Source of the DNA: Streptomyces gardneri | Lineage (GTDB): Bacteria > Actinomycetota > Actinomycetes > Streptomycetales > Streptomycetaceae | Reading direction: 5' to 3' | Length of the DNA: 64,000 nt | Assembly (NCBI RefSeq): GCF_006539185.1 | Contig: NZ_BJMN01000013.1 | Location: 1-64,000 of the forward strand | In this document: piece by piece, positions 24,382-33,590 of the stretch | Layout: every line of letters begins with the position of its first letter | How positions within the stretch are numbered: position 1 is the first letter of the stretch | The notes under the pieces: generated by a model | The model's input: the letters and a program-made list of their open reading frames with translations, nothing else | Told to the model about the DNA's origin: nothing | Databases searched by the model: none | Made by a program: the position numbers and the translations under genes

Positions 24382-24597
24382 TTACGTGGCCCGGGAAGCG
24401 TGGCCAGACGCGGCCTCCATCACATGCTGGGCCTCGACCCGGTCCTTGGCGTGGCGGCGGTCCTCCAGGACGGAGGTCCAGGCGTTGCGCCGGGCGGTGC
24501 GCTGCCCGGCGCCGAGCAGCAGGGCCTCCACGGCCTTCAGGGCGTCGGTGACGGACGGGATCGCGGTGACGCGGACGTGCGTCGATGCGGCCGGCAT
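24382..24597 (-). CDS. Small conserved protein upstream of DUF4191
   Basis: A 71-residue protein with GGAGG eight bases before ATG 24597. HVRVTAIPSVTDALKAVEALL and GQRTARRNAWTSVLEDRRHAKDRVEAQHVM suggest two amphipathic helices. It lies 10 bases before the DUF4191 gene, so the two form an operon. An equivalent small gene sits between lipA and DUF4191 in S. coelicolor as I recall. Function unknown. Confidence 0.75.
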   Translation of the reverse strand: MPAASTHVRVTAIPSVTDALKAVEALLLGAGQRTARRNAWTSVLEDRRHAKDRVEAQHVMEAASGHASRAT

Positions 24598-24760
24598 GTC
24601 GGGGTCCTCCCTCGATTGCGGATGAGACGAGGCGGGGGGATGCGAGCGGTGGTGGCGGTGAGTGAATCCAGGCTCACAGATCGGTGTTACCAGGGCGTGA
24701 CCCAGTGGTCAAACACTGATGAAACGTTGGCGCGGCCGGTCGTGCCACCGGAGAACGCCG

Positions 24761-24808
24761 ACGCGGCCCGTACGTCCCCGCTGAGCTGCGGGGGCGTACG
24801 GGCCGCGT
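24761..24808. terminator. lipA terminator
   Basis: A perfect 14-bp outer stem (24761-24774 with 24795-24808) plus an inner CCCCG/CGGGG stem, 66 bases past the lipA stop. It also closes the gap before the small gene at 24597. Confidence 0.8.
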
Positions 24809-24874
24809 TCGATCCGGCCATTACTGACCGGTAACTGCTTGTGCTCGGATTCACACGGCGGGGCCGTGGAGCGA

Positions 24875-25843
24875 TCAGACCGCCTGCGTGGCGTTGTCGA
24901 CCGCGCCGCGCTTCTCGATCGCCTGCTGGAAGAGGCGGCCCGCGCGGTACGAGGACCGGACCAGCGGGCCCGACATCACACCGGAGAAGCCGATCTCGTC
25001 GGCCTCCTCCTTCAGCTCCACGAACTCCTGCGGCTTCACCCAGCGCTCGACGGGGTGGTGCCGCACCGAGGGGCGCAGGTACTGCGTGATCGTGATGAGC
25101 TCACAGCCCGCGTCGTGCAGCTGCCGGAGCGCCTCACTGACCTCCTCGCGGGTCTCGCCCATGCCGAGGATCAGGTTCGACTTCGTGACCAGACCGTAGT
25201 CGCGGGCCTGGGTGATGACGTCGAGGGAGCGCTCGTAGCGGAAGCCCGGACGGATCCGCTTGAAGATCCGCGGGACGGTCTCGACGTTGTGCGCGAAGAC
25301 CTCGGGGCGCGAGTCGAAGACCTCCTTCAGGAGCTCCGGCACCGCGTTGAAGTCGGGGGCCAGCAGCTCGACCTTCGTGCGGCCGTCGGCGCGCTCCGCC
25401 GTCTGCTGGTGGATCTGGCGCACGGTCTCCGCGTACAGCCAGGCGCCGCCGTCCTCCAGGTCGTCGCGCGCGACGCCGGTGATCGTGGCGTAGTTCAGGT
25501 CCATCGTGACGACCGACTCGCCCACGCGCCGCGGCTCGTCACGGTCCAGCGCCTCGGGCTTGCCCGTGTCGATCTGGCAGAAGTCGCAGCGCCGCGTGCA
25601 CTGGTCGCCGCCGATGAGGAAGGTCGCCTCGCGGTCCTCCCAGCACTCGAAGATGTTGGGACAGCCCGCCTCCTGGCAGACCGTGTGCAGGCCCTCGCTC
25701 TTCACGAGGCCCTGCATCTTCGTGTACTCGGGACCCATCTTCGCGCGGGTCTTGATCCACTCGGGCTTGCGCTCGATGGGGGTCTGGGCGTTCCGGACCT
25801 CCAGGCGCAGCATCTTGCGTCCGTCGGGTGCGACTGCGGACAC
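24875..25843 (-). CDS. lipA: Lipoyl synthase
   Basis: A 322-residue radical-SAM enzyme that inserts two sulfur atoms into octanoyl groups bound to lipoyl domains. The auxiliary cluster cysteines are in [13 protein letters not shown] near residue 50, the radical-SAM CxxxCxxC is CTRRCDFC near residue 80, and the C-terminal [12 protein letters not shown] near residue 295 carries the auxiliary cluster serine. The GTG at 25843 is chosen because AGGAG lies five bases upstream and the domain starts soon after. lipB lies directly upstream on the same strand. Its products modify the two lipoyl domains of the E2 encoded at 40143. Confidence 0.98.
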   Translation of the reverse strand: MSAVAPDGRKMLRLEVRNAQTPIERKPEWIKTRAKMGPEYTKMQGLVKSEGLHTVCQEAGCPNIFECWEDREATFLIGGDQCTRRCDFCQIDTGKPEALDRDEPRRVGESVVTMDLNYATITGVARDDLEDGGAWLYAETVRQIHQQTAERADGRTKVELLAPDFNAVPELLKEVFDSRPEVFAHNVETVPRIFKRIRPGFRYERSLDVITQARDYGLVTKSNLILGMGETREEVSEALRQLHDAGCELITITQYLRPSVRHHPVERWVKPQEFVELKEEADEIGFSGVMSGPLVRSSYRAGRLFQQAIEKRGAVDNATQAV

Positions 25844-25990
25844 ATCGGCTCCTGTAGCTTCGATTCTTCGGCGCACACCAGGGTACGCCCGTTGCTTCCC
25901 ATGCCTTACCTCTGGCCAACCCATGGCCAGAGCCCCGCATTCCTCAGGCCGTGCCCCCAGTGTGGAGGCCGTGCCCGAGCGGGCCGTGCC

Positions 25991-26806
25991 TCAGACGGAG
26001 GCCGGCTCCGCCGGACGCTCGATCTCGCGCGGCTTCAGCTCCGCCTGCTCCAGGACCTCCCGCAGATGGCGCTCCACGACCGGGAGCACCTCCTCGATCG
26101 TGAGGTCCCGGCCCAGCTCGTTCGCGAGCGAGGCCACGCCCGCGTCGCGGATCCCGCAGGGGATGATCCGGTCGAACCAGGTGTTGTCCGGGTTCACGTT
26201 CAGGGCGAAGCCGTGCATGGTGACGCCCTTGGCGACCCGGATGCCGATGGCGGCGAGCTTGCGGTCCTCGCGGCGCTGGCCGGCGTTGGACGGCGCGTAC
26301 TCGGGGCCGTTCAGCCGGGGGTCGAACTCCTCGTCGGTGAGACGGGGGTCGAAGTCGAGGGAGAGCCCGCCGAGCGACGGTCGCTGCTCCACCGGGTCGC
26401 CCAGGACCCAGACACCGCTGCGCCCCTCGACCCGGCTCGTCTCCACACCGAACTCCGCGGCCGTACGGATCAGGGCGTCCTCCAGGCGGCGGACGTGTGC
26501 GACGACGTCCACCGGGCGGGGCAGCTTCATGATCGGGTAGCCGACGAGCTGGCCGGGGCCGTGCCAGGTGATCTTGCCGCCGCGGTCGACGTCCACGACG
26601 GGCGTCCCGTCCAGCGGGCGCTCGCTCTCCGCCGTGCGCCGGCCGGCCGTGTAGACCGGCGGGTGCTCCAGGAGCAGACAGGTGTCGGGGGTCTCGTCGG
26701 CGAACCGCGCGGCGTGCACCTCGCGCTGCTTGTCCCAGGCCACCTGGTACTCGACGGCTTCCGCGCCGAAACCAAGGCGGACGAATCGCAGCTCACTCAC
26801 GGCCAT
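25991..26806 (-). CDS. lipB: Octanoyltransferase
   Basis: A 271-residue LipB that moves octanoate from acyl carrier protein to apo-lipoyl domains. Motifs are [15 protein letters not shown] near residue 45, [17 protein letters not shown] near 77, the lysine region [10 protein letters not shown] near 185, and the catalytic Cys in [14 protein letters not shown] near 220. An AGGAGGAGG run lies just before ATG 26806, and a GTG two codons later is equally well placed. It probably forms an operon with lipA (147-base gap). Confidence 0.97.
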   Translation of the reverse strand: MAVSELRFVRLGFGAEAVEYQVAWDKQREVHAARFADETPDTCLLLEHPPVYTAGRRTAESERPLDGTPVVDVDRGGKITWHGPGQLVGYPIMKLPRPVDVVAHVRRLEDALIRTAAEFGVETSRVEGRSGVWVLGDPVEQRPSLGGLSLDFDPRLTDEEFDPRLNGPEYAPSNAGQRREDRKLAAIGIRVAKGVTMHGFALNVNPDNTWFDRIIPCGIRDAGVASLANELGRDLTIEEVLPVVERHLREVLEQAELKPREIERPAEPASV

Positions 26807-27158
26807 GCCTCCTCCTGGGTGCCGGGGACCGGGGACCGGGGATCATCCCGGGCCGGATCGGCACATGCGTCATTCGCGCCCATGCCACTGTACGGCGACA
26901 CCACGCACACCTGTACGGGGGTGCCGGGGGCGGCGGCGCGGGCGGTGCCGGGGACGCCCCCTACGGGCGGTGCGGGGGTGCCGCCTCCGTCAGCTGGACC
27001 GCGGCGGCTACGTCAGCGGTGCCGTCAATCCTCACACGATCGGATGAATGTGGGGCGAAGGTGGCGGTACAGGCCGTGAGGACCGCTAAATTCACGCCGT
27101 TCCATGAGGGACCGAACGGGCTGCACCTGGGCCCGGAAGGCAGGAGACCGCACAGCTG
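26807..27158. other. 352-bp divergent intergenic region (lipB / NsdA-like gene)
   Basis: It contains the divergent promoters of lipB and the regulator at 27159. A short GGGACCG tandem run lies near 26823-26842. I see no RNA gene, strong palindrome or coding frame with a ribosome site. Confidence 0.5.
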
Positions 27159-28712
27159 ATGACGGAACGACCACCGCAGCGCATCCCGAACCGCCAGCTC
27201 GCCTCGCTCATCGCCGAAGCCGGGTTCTCCAATGCGGGCCTCGCCAGACGAGTGGACCAGCTCGGTCTGGAACACGGCCTCGATCTGCGGTACGACAAGA
27301 CCTCCGTGACCCGCTGGCTCCGCGGCCAGCAGCCGCGCGGCACCACCCCCGCCCTCATCGCCGAGGTCTTCACCCGGCGCCTCGGCCGCCGGCTCTCCGC
27401 GCAGGACCTCGGTCTCGACGCCTGCGCGCCGGTCTACGCGGGCCTGGAGTTCGCGGCGACCCCCGAGGAGGCCGTCGACATCGTCAGCGGGCTCTGGCGC
27501 AAGGACTCCGGCAGCCACGCCGAACTCCGCAAGATCGCCTTCACCCCGGCGGGGCTCGTCGTGCCCAGCCGCGACTGGCTCATCGGCCGCGCCGACGAGC
27601 GGGTCGCCCGCGGCGAGCCCGCCCCCGGCCCGCCCTCCTCCCGGTCCCACACCGGGGCGCCCGGCGACCCCCACGCGCGGCCCGACCCGCGCTCCCCGCA
27701 CGAACCCCGCGTCCCGAACGACCCCCGAGTGGCGCAGCACGACCCGCGCGTCCCCCCGCAGGGCCGCTTCTCCGTGCCCCGGCAGCGCGGTACGGACCGC
27801 GGACCCGGCCAGCGGGTCTCCAGCGGCGACATCGCCGCCCTCCGCTCCGTCGGCGAGCTCTTCCGCACCCTCGACCACGCCTACGGCGGCGGCCACGCCC
27901 GCCAGGCCCTCGTCCGCTACCTGGAGCACGAGGCCGAGCCGATGCTGCGCGGCACGTACGGCGAGTCCGTCGGCCGCCGCCTCTTCGCCGCAGCCGCCGA
28001 CCTCACCCGACTCGCCGGCTGGACCTCGTACGACATCGCCGCCCACGGCCTCGCCCAGCGCTACTTCGTCCAGGCGCTGCGCCTCGCCCAGGCCGCCGGC
28101 GACCGGGCCTACGGCTCGTACGTGCTCCTCACCATGAGCTGCCAGGCCGTCTACCTCGGCCACGGGAGGGAGGCCGTGCAGCTCGCCCGGGTCGCCCAGC
28201 AGGGCGTCGGGCCCGCCGCGCCGCCCGTCGTCCAGGCGATGCTGCACGCGATCGAGGCCCGCGGGCACGCGGTCCTCGGCGAGGCCCGGGTCTGCGGCGC
28301 CTCCCTGGTCCGGGCCGAGCGGGCCCTCGAAGCGGCCAGGCCGGGCGACGAGGTGCCCTACTGGGCCAGGATGTTCGACGAGGCCCAGCTCGCCGACGAG
28401 CTCGGGCACTGCCACCGCGACCTCCAGCAGTACCGGCCCGCCGCCCAGCACGCCGAGCGCGCCCTCCAGCTGCGCGCACCCGGCTTCGCCCGCAGCCGGC
28501 TCTTCTGCCGGGTCGTCCTCGCCACCTCGCGCCTCGCCCTCGGCGAACTCGACCAGGCGTGCGCCCTGGGCGCGGAGGCCGCCCAGCAGGCCTCCGAGAT
28601 GCGGTCGGCGCGCGCCGTCGAGTACGTCCGCGACTTCGAGCGCCGCCTGGAGCCGTACCGCGACGCCGCGGCCGCCCGCACCTACCGCGACCGCGTGGCC
28701 GCCCTCGGCTGA
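27159..28712 (+). CDS. NsdA-like TPR regulatory protein
   Basis: A 517-residue soluble protein of the NsdA/NsdB type found in streptomycetes. The N-terminal 85 residues (NRQLASLIAEAGFSNAGLA ... DKTSVTRWLRGQQPRG) form a helix-turn-helix-like domain. A Pro/Arg-rich linker at about 150-215 follows. The rest is a helical repeat region with TPR-like units (for example LAQRYFVQALRLAQAAGD, QYRPAAQHAERALQL). NsdA negatively affects differentiation and antibiotic production in S. coelicolor; whether this member does so is not known. It is divergent from lipB. Confidence 0.8.
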   Translation: MTERPPQRIPNRQLASLIAEAGFSNAGLARRVDQLGLEHGLDLRYDKTSVTRWLRGQQPRGTTPALIAEVFTRRLGRRLSAQDLGLDACAPVYAGLEFAATPEEAVDIVSGLWRKDSGSHAELRKIAFTPAGLVVPSRDWLIGRADERVARGEPAPGPPSSRSHTGAPGDPHARPDPRSPHEPRVPNDPRVAQHDPRVPPQGRFSVPRQRGTDRGPGQRVSSGDIAALRSVGELFRTLDHAYGGGHARQALVRYLEHEAEPMLRGTYGESVGRRLFAAAADLTRLAGWTSYDIAAHGLAQRYFVQALRLAQAAGDRAYGSYVLLTMSCQAVYLGHGREAVQLARVAQQGVGPAAPPVVQAMLHAIEARGHAVLGEARVCGASLVRAERALEAARPGDEVPYWARMFDEAQLADELGHCHRDLQQYRPAAQHAERALQLRAPGFARSRLFCRVVLATSRLALGELDQACALGAEAAQQASEMRSARAVEYVRDFERRLEPYRDAAAARTYRDRVAALG

Positions 28713-28730
28713 GCCCGGAGCCCGGAGCCC

Positions 28731-28794
28731 GGAGCCGGAGCCCGGCTCGGAGCCCGCGCCCCGTGCCCCGGAGCCGGAGCCCGGCTCGGAGCCC
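28731..28794. repeat. 25-bp direct repeat with internal hairpins
   Basis: A 25-bp sequence beginning GGAGCCGGAGCCCGGCTC occurs at 28731-28755 and 28770-28794. Each copy contains the inverted repeat GAGCCGG/CCGGCTC. They sit between two convergent stops (28712 and 28829) and may serve as terminators. Confidence 0.75.
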
Positions 28795-28828
28795 CGTGCC
28801 CCGGGCCGGGGCTGCGTCCGCGTCCGCG

Positions 28829-30199
28829 TTACGCGGCCTCCTCCGCCGTCTCTTCCTCCTCCTGCGGGAGCCGGACGCCGAGGTCGCCGAGGAGCGCGCG
28901 GGCCGCGCGCGCTCCCGAGGCGAGGGCGCCCTGCGGCGTGCCCGCGTCCCGGTGGTCGCCGCACACGTACAGGCCCGCGAGCAGTCGGACCGGGCGGCGG
29001 GCGTCGTACGGCGGCGGCATCGCCGGCACGGCCTCCGGAGTGTGGTGCAGGGCCAGCAGCTCCCACTCGTCGGTCGACGTGCCGTACAGCGTGGCGAGGT
29101 GCTTGCGGACCCGGCGCTCCGTGTCGTCCGGCGGCGCCCCGAGCACCGTCGAGGTGATCAGGGCCCGGCCCTCCGGGGCGCGGACCGGGTCGACCGCGCT
29201 CATCACGGCCGTGTGGGCCACCGGCCCGCCCGGGTCGGACTCCAGGAGCAGCGTCGGGTCCCCGGTGGGCGCCGCGGGCGCCGTGTGGTGCAGGACCGTC
29301 ACCGCGTGGAAGGCGGGCGCCCGCAGGCCGGGCAGCAGCTCGGCCGCCGTCCGTGCCCCCGTCGCGAGCAGCACCGAGCGGCAGCCGAAGACCCCGTGCT
29401 CGGCGGTCGTCACCCGGGAGACGGACGCCTCCGTGACCCGGACGCCGGTACGGACCGTGCCGGGCGGCAGCGAGGCGGCGAGCCGCTCCGGGAGGGCCGC
29501 CGAACCGCCCTCCGGTACGGCGAGCCGGCCCCGGGCGAAGGCGCGCAGCGCCAGGTCCGCCCGGCGGCTCGACATGACGAGGTCCGGGTCGCCGAGGAGC
29601 GCCGCGAGCAGCGGTCGCAGCACACCCTGCACGGTCCGGGCGGGCAGCCGGGCGGTCAGCGCCTCGCGCGCCGTCCGCTCGGGGCGGGCGAGCAGCCGCT
29701 GCGACGGGGTCGCGGCGAGCCGGACCAGGGACGCGCCGAGCCGCGCCTGGTCGAGCGAGGCCGTCGGACGCCGGGGGGCGCTCGCGAGGGCGCGTGCCAC
29801 GCTGAACGCTCCCCCCACGCTCCGGTGCCCCCCGCCTCGGTGCGTGCCGCCCGCCCTGCGCGGGTGCGGGGCGCCCCACCGGGCGTGCCGGCCGTCGCTG
29901 TGCACGAGAACCCCGGGGGCGAAGGGACGGAGCGCGAGGCCGTCGAGCCCCGGCACGGCCCGCAGCTCCTCGGGCGACAGGGTGAGCAGGGGGCCCACCC
30001 GGTCGAGCAGGAAGCCGTCGACGGAGTCGGTGGCCATCCGGCCGCCCACCTGCGGCTCCGCCTCCAGGACGGCGACGGAGAGCCCGGCCCCGGTCAGCCG
30101 GCGGGCGGCCGTGAGCCCCGCGATCCCGGCCCCCACGATGACGACGTCGACGGTTTCCCCGACGTCCGTTCGCTGTGCGGTACTTGCGGTACTGAGCAC
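28829..30199 (-). CDS. FAD-dependent oxidoreductase (amine oxidase / phytoene-desaturase-like)
   Basis: A 456-residue flavoprotein. The ADP-binding fingerprint VVIVGAGIAGLTAARRL is near residue 20, with VLEAEPQVGGRM after it. The C-terminal FAD motif LYVCGDHRDAGTPQGALASG is near residue 415. It matches the broad protoporphyrinogen-oxidase/amine-oxidase fold, but no specific substrate residues can be named. GTG 30199 is used because GGGGAGG lies five bases before it. The last residues are strikingly acidic (EEEETAEEAA). No pathway partner is adjacent. Confidence 0.85.
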   Translation of the reverse strand: MLSTASTAQRTDVGETVDVVIVGAGIAGLTAARRLTGAGLSVAVLEAEPQVGGRMATDSVDGFLLDRVGPLLTLSPEELRAVPGLDGLALRPFAPGVLVHSDGRHARWGAPHPRRAGGTHRGGGHRSVGGAFSVARALASAPRRPTASLDQARLGASLVRLAATPSQRLLARPERTAREALTARLPARTVQGVLRPLLAALLGDPDLVMSSRRADLALRAFARGRLAVPEGGSAALPERLAASLPPGTVRTGVRVTEASVSRVTTAEHGVFGCRSVLLATGARTAAELLPGLRAPAFHAVTVLHHTAPAAPTGDPTLLLESDPGGPVAHTAVMSAVDPVRAPEGRALITSTVLGAPPDDTERRVRKHLATLYGTSTDEWELLALHHTPEAVPAMPPPYDARRPVRLLAGLYVCGDHRDAGTPQGALASGARAARALLGDLGVRLPQEEEETAEEAA

Positions 30200-30387
30200 G
30201 TGCCCCTCCCCAGGTCGGCGCCGCCGGTGGGAGGCCTTATGCCCCCAACCGGCCCCCGGAATGCCCGCGTTCGCGGTCGTATCGAACAATGGGCATCGAG
30301 CCTAGGGAGCGCGCCCACGGAAGTCGGCCCGCGCGCGGCGGGGTGCACGCAGCACGGGGGAGCGCAGGGAGCCGGGGGAGGGGTGCG

Positions 30388-31299
30388 TCAGCGGGCCGCG
30401 GCCCTGATCGCCTCGTCGATCGTCGGGAAGGCGAAGTCGAAGCCGGACTCCAACAGCCTCCCCGGCAGCACCCGCTGACTGCCCAGCACGTCCTGGGCGA
30501 AGTCCCCGAGCACCAGCTTCAGGGCGGGCGCCGGGACCGTGAACAGGGTCGGCCGCCGCAGGACCCGGCCCATCGCGGCCGTCACCTCGCGGTTGGTGAC
30601 CGGCTCGGGGGCCGTCAGGTTCACCGGGCCCGACAGGGCCGGGGTGTCGACCACGTGGCGCAGGGCGGCCACCTCGTCGTGGAGGGAGATGTGGGACCAG
30701 TACTGGCGGCCGTCGCCCATCCGCCCGCCGAGCCCGGCGCGGAAGACCGGGAAGAGCCGCCCCCACGCCCCGCCCTCGCGGGCCACGACCAGGCCGGTGC
30801 GGGCGTACGCGACGCGGATGCCGGCCTCCTCGGCGGGGGCCGCGGCGGCCTCCCACTCCACGCACACCGAGGGCAGGAAGCCCGTCCCGGCGGGCGCGCT
30901 CTCGTCGACCGCGCGGCTGCCGGTGTCGCCGTACCAGCCGAGCGCCGTGCCGCACACCAGGACCTCCGGCGGCGAGGCGAGCGAGGCCAGCGCCTCGGCG
31001 ATCGCCCGCGTGCCGAGGACGCGGCTGTCGCGGATCTCCCGCTTGTACGCCTCGGTCCAGCGGCGTTCGCCGACACCGGCGCCCGCCAGGTGGACGACGG
31101 CGTCCACCCCGACGAGTCCGGCGGCGTCCACGTACAGCCGCTTCGGGTCCCACTCGACCTCGTCGGCGGTCGCTGCGGGCCGCCTGACGAGGCGGAGGAC
31201 GTCGTGGCCGTCGGCGCGCAGGGAGCGGACGAGGGCCCGGCCGATGAGTCCGGATGCGCCGGTGACGGCGACGCGCTTGCGGGTGGCGGAACGCTGCAT
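30388..31299 (-). CDS. TIGR01777-type NAD-dependent epimerase (YfcH-like)
   Basis: A 303-residue extended-SDR protein. The Rossmann motif VAVTGASGLIGRALVRSL is near residue 10, VVHLAGAGVGERRW near 68 is characteristic of the TIGR01777 family, and YWSHISLHDEVAAL near 200 and the C-terminal LESGFDFAFPTIDEAI complete it. The biochemical role of the family is poorly known. It is divergent from the GNAT gene by 46 bases. Confidence 0.9.
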   Translation of the reverse strand: MQRSATRKRVAVTGASGLIGRALVRSLRADGHDVLRLVRRPAATADEVEWDPKRLYVDAAGLVGVDAVVHLAGAGVGERRWTEAYKREIRDSRVLGTRAIAEALASLASPPEVLVCGTALGWYGDTGSRAVDESAPAGTGFLPSVCVEWEAAAAPAEEAGIRVAYARTGLVVAREGGAWGRLFPVFRAGLGGRMGDGRQYWSHISLHDEVAALRHVVDTPALSGPVNLTAPEPVTNREVTAAMGRVLRRPTLFTVPAPALKLVLGDFAQDVLGSQRVLPGRLLESGFDFAFPTIDEAIRAAAR

Positions 31300-31345
31300 G
31301 GGCTCATCCTGCCCTCCCGGTCCCGTGCGTGACACAGTGGCCGTC

Positions 31346-31846
31346 ATGATCGTGCCGGAGACGCAGATACGTATCGCCGACGCCGGGGACGAGGACGTCC
31401 TCGCCGCGCTCGACCGGGCCGCCTGGTCGCCCCTGCACGCCGTGCTGCCCGCGCCGACGGAGCCGTACGAGCCCTTCTTCGACGACCGCCACCGGCCCGG
31501 TGACTACCTCGTCGCGGTGGTGGACGGCGCCGTGGCCGGATACATACGGCTCGTCCTGCCGACCCCGCTCGCCGCCACCGCCCACGTGCGCCAGATCCAG
31601 GGCCTCGTGGTCGACGAGTCCGTCCGCGGCCGGGGCGTGGCGCGGGCGCTGCTGCGGGCGGCCGTGGAGCGGGCCCGCGGGGAGGGCGCCCGCCGGATCA
31701 CCCTGCGGGTCCTCGGACACAACGCGCCGGCCCGCGCGCTCTACGCCTCCGAGGGCTTCGCGGTCGAGGGCGTCCTGCCGGGCGAGCTCCTGATCGACGG
31801 GGAGTACGTGGACGACGTCCTGATGGGCCGCTCGCTACACGCCTGA
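31346..31846 (+). CDS. GNAT family N-acetyltransferase
   Basis: A 166-residue GNAT protein. The acetyl-CoA pyrophosphate loop is VRGRGVARALLRAAVERA near residue 94, preceded by IQGLVVDES and followed by NAPARALYASEGFAVEG, all typical of RimI-like acetyltransferases. The substrate is unknown. Its 3' end overlaps the convergent TetR gene by 12 bases. Confidence 0.88.
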   Translation: MIVPETQIRIADAGDEDVLAALDRAAWSPLHAVLPAPTEPYEPFFDDRHRPGDYLVAVVDGAVAGYIRLVLPTPLAATAHVRQIQGLVVDESVRGRGVARALLRAAVERARGEGARRITLRVLGHNAPARALYASEGFAVEGVLPGELLIDGEYVDDVLMGRSLHA

Positions 31847-32551
31847 GTCGTTTCCGGACGCGGCCGGGCCGTCGTCCCGCGAGCCGCCCCTCGTGCTGTC
31901 CCTCGTGCCGTCCTCGGCGGTCGCCTCCCCGAGGAGCCGCATCCCGCCCATCAGCTCGCGCAGGCAGCGGACGGCGAGAGCGGCCGGTGAGCCCTCGCCG
32001 CGTACCGGCGCGTCCGTCTCCGCCCAGGTCTCCAGGGCGATCCGGATGGCGTCCGTGGCCGCCGCCGCCGCGAGCCGGATCTCCAGCGGGTCGGTCTCCG
32101 GGCCCGCGAGCCCGGCCAGGACCTCCCGCAGCCGCTCCTCGGACTCCTGGTTGACCCGGTACCAGACGGCCCGCAGGGCGGGGTCCTGTGCGGCCGCCCG
32201 CAGGAGCCCGCGCGTCCAGCGCACCCCCTCGGCCGCCTCCTCGTCCTCCGCGGCCAGCGACTCGGCGATCGAGCGTTCCAGCGCCTCGGGGAGGCGGGCC
32301 CCGGGGCCGGCCGCCGCGAGCTGCTCGCGCCAGCGGTCGGCGCCGCCCGCGAGGAGCGGGGCCACGGCGTCCTGCTTGGAGCGGAAGTACCGGTAGAAGG
32401 TGCGCAGGGCGACCCCGGCCCGCTGGGCGATGTCCTCGGCCGTGGTGCCGTCGGGTCCGCGCTCGGTGAAGAGCTCGGCGGCGGCTCGGGCGATGTCCAG
32501 CTGGGTCGCGGCCTTGCGGCGCTCCGTCAGGGAGGGGGGCTTGGTGCTCAC
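31835..32551 (-). CDS. TetR family transcriptional regulator
   Basis: A 238-residue regulator with an N-terminal TetR domain (TQLDIARAAAELFTERG, then TTAEDIAQRAGVALRTFYRYF). The C-terminal ligand domain is helical, and its tail is Gly/Asp/Ser-rich and probably disordered. It is divergent from the SDR gene at 32671, with inverted repeats between them. The two genes are therefore likely regulator and target. Confidence 0.9.
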   Translation of the reverse strand: MSTKPPSLTERRKAATQLDIARAAAELFTERGPDGTTAEDIAQRAGVALRTFYRYFRSKQDAVAPLLAGGADRWREQLAAAGPGARLPEALERSIAESLAAEDEEAAEGVRWTRGLLRAAAQDPALRAVWYRVNQESEERLREVLAGLAGPETDPLEIRLAAAAATDAIRIALETWAETDAPVRGEGSPAALAVRCLRELMGGMRLLGEATAEDGTRDSTRGGSRDDGPAASGNDSGV

Positions 32552-32583
32552 CGTACGAAGCGTACGCCCGCACCTGCCGAAAG

Positions 32584-32615
32584 TGCACGACGTGCATCTC
32601 TGGCAAAACGTGCCA
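32584..32615. promoter_or_regulatory. Two inverted repeats between TetR and SDR genes
   Basis: TGCAC-GAC-GTGCA (32584-32596) and TGGCA-AAACG-TGCCA (32601-32615) are perfect inverted repeats in the 119-base divergent gap. Either could be the TetR operator. A further CGTACG-AAG-CGTACG lies at 32552-32566, next to the regulator start. Confidence 0.5.
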
Positions 32616-32670
32616 CTCGGGCGTACGGTGGCAGCGTTCCACGGAAGCTTGACATCGAGAGGTTGCCACC

Positions 32671-33465
32671 ATGAACCAGCTGACCCGTTACGAAGGACGC
32701 CGCGCCCTCATCACCGGCGGTGGCTCCGGCATCGGCCAGGCCACCGTGCTCCGCGTGCTCGCCGAGGGCGGCCGGGTCGTCGCCGCCGACATCAGCGAGG
32801 ACGGCCTCAAGGACACCGTCGCCAAGGCCGGCGAGGCCGCCGACCGCCTCACCACGGTCGTCGTGAACGTCGCCGACGAGGACTCCGTACGGGCCGGCGT
32901 CGCCGCCGCCGTCGAGGCGCTCGGCGGTCTGGACGTCCTGGTCAACGCGGCCGGCGTCCTGCGCTCCTCGCACACGCACGAGACGAGCCTCGACTCCTTC
33001 GAGCAGGTGCTCCGGATCAACCTCACCGGCACCTTCCTCGTGATCCGCGAGTCGATACCGGCCCTCCTGGAGGGCAACGGCTCCGCCGTCGTGAACTTCT
33101 CCTCGACCTCCGCGATGTTCGCCCACCCCTACATGGCGGCCTACGCGGCCAGCAAGGGCGGCATCCAGTCCATGACCCACGCGCTCGCCGCCGAGTACGC
33201 CAAGCAGGGCATCCGCTTCACCGCCGTCCAGCCCGGCTCCATCTCCTCCGGCATGACCGACGGCACCGGCGCCAGCAAGCAGTCGATCGGCCCCGGCCTG
33301 CCCGAGGACACCGACTGGTCCCTCTTCGCCAAGCTCGCCCCCGCCCTCGGCCAGGGCTTCGCCGGTCCCGAGACGGTCGCCGGCGTCGTCGCGATGCTCG
33401 CGAGCGAGGACGGGAAGTTCATCACCGGCACCGAGGTCCGCGTCGACGGCGGCACGCACTTCTGA
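32671..33465 (+). CDS. Short-chain dehydrogenase/reductase
   Basis: A 264-residue classical SDR. It has ALITGGGSGIGQATV near residue 12 for NAD(P) binding, NAAGV near 92, catalytic Ser in NFSSTSAMF near 142, YAASKGG (YxxxK) near 157 and VQPGSISSGM near 187. VDGGTHF at the C terminus is typical. The substrate is unknown. GAGAGG precedes the ATG at good spacing. It is divergent from a TetR regulator that probably controls it. Confidence 0.93.
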   Translation: MNQLTRYEGRRALITGGGSGIGQATVLRVLAEGGRVVAADISEDGLKDTVAKAGEAADRLTTVVVNVADEDSVRAGVAAAVEALGGLDVLVNAAGVLRSSHTHETSLDSFEQVLRINLTGTFLVIRESIPALLEGNGSAVVNFSSTSAMFAHPYMAAYAASKGGIQSMTHALAAEYAKQGIRFTAVQPGSISSGMTDGTGASKQSIGPGLPEDTDWSLFAKLAPALGQGFAGPETVAGVVAMLASEDGKFITGTEVRVDGGTHF

Positions 33466-33526
33466 CGGGCGCGGGTACGGAAGCGCCGGCACGAGAGCCG
33501 GTACGGAAGAGCCGTACGAATGAGCC

Positions 33527-33566
33527 GGTACGGACCCGGGGCGGGACGGCCCCCCGGGTCCGTACC
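33527..33566. terminator. Bidirectional terminator after SDR gene
   Basis: A perfect 15-bp stem (33527-33541 with 33552-33566) and 10-base loop between the convergent stops at 33465 and 33591. Just before it, GCCGGTACGGAA-like units repeat three times (33487-33534). Confidence 0.8.
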
Positions 33567-33590
33567 TCTTCCTGCTTCCCTCTCCTGCTC

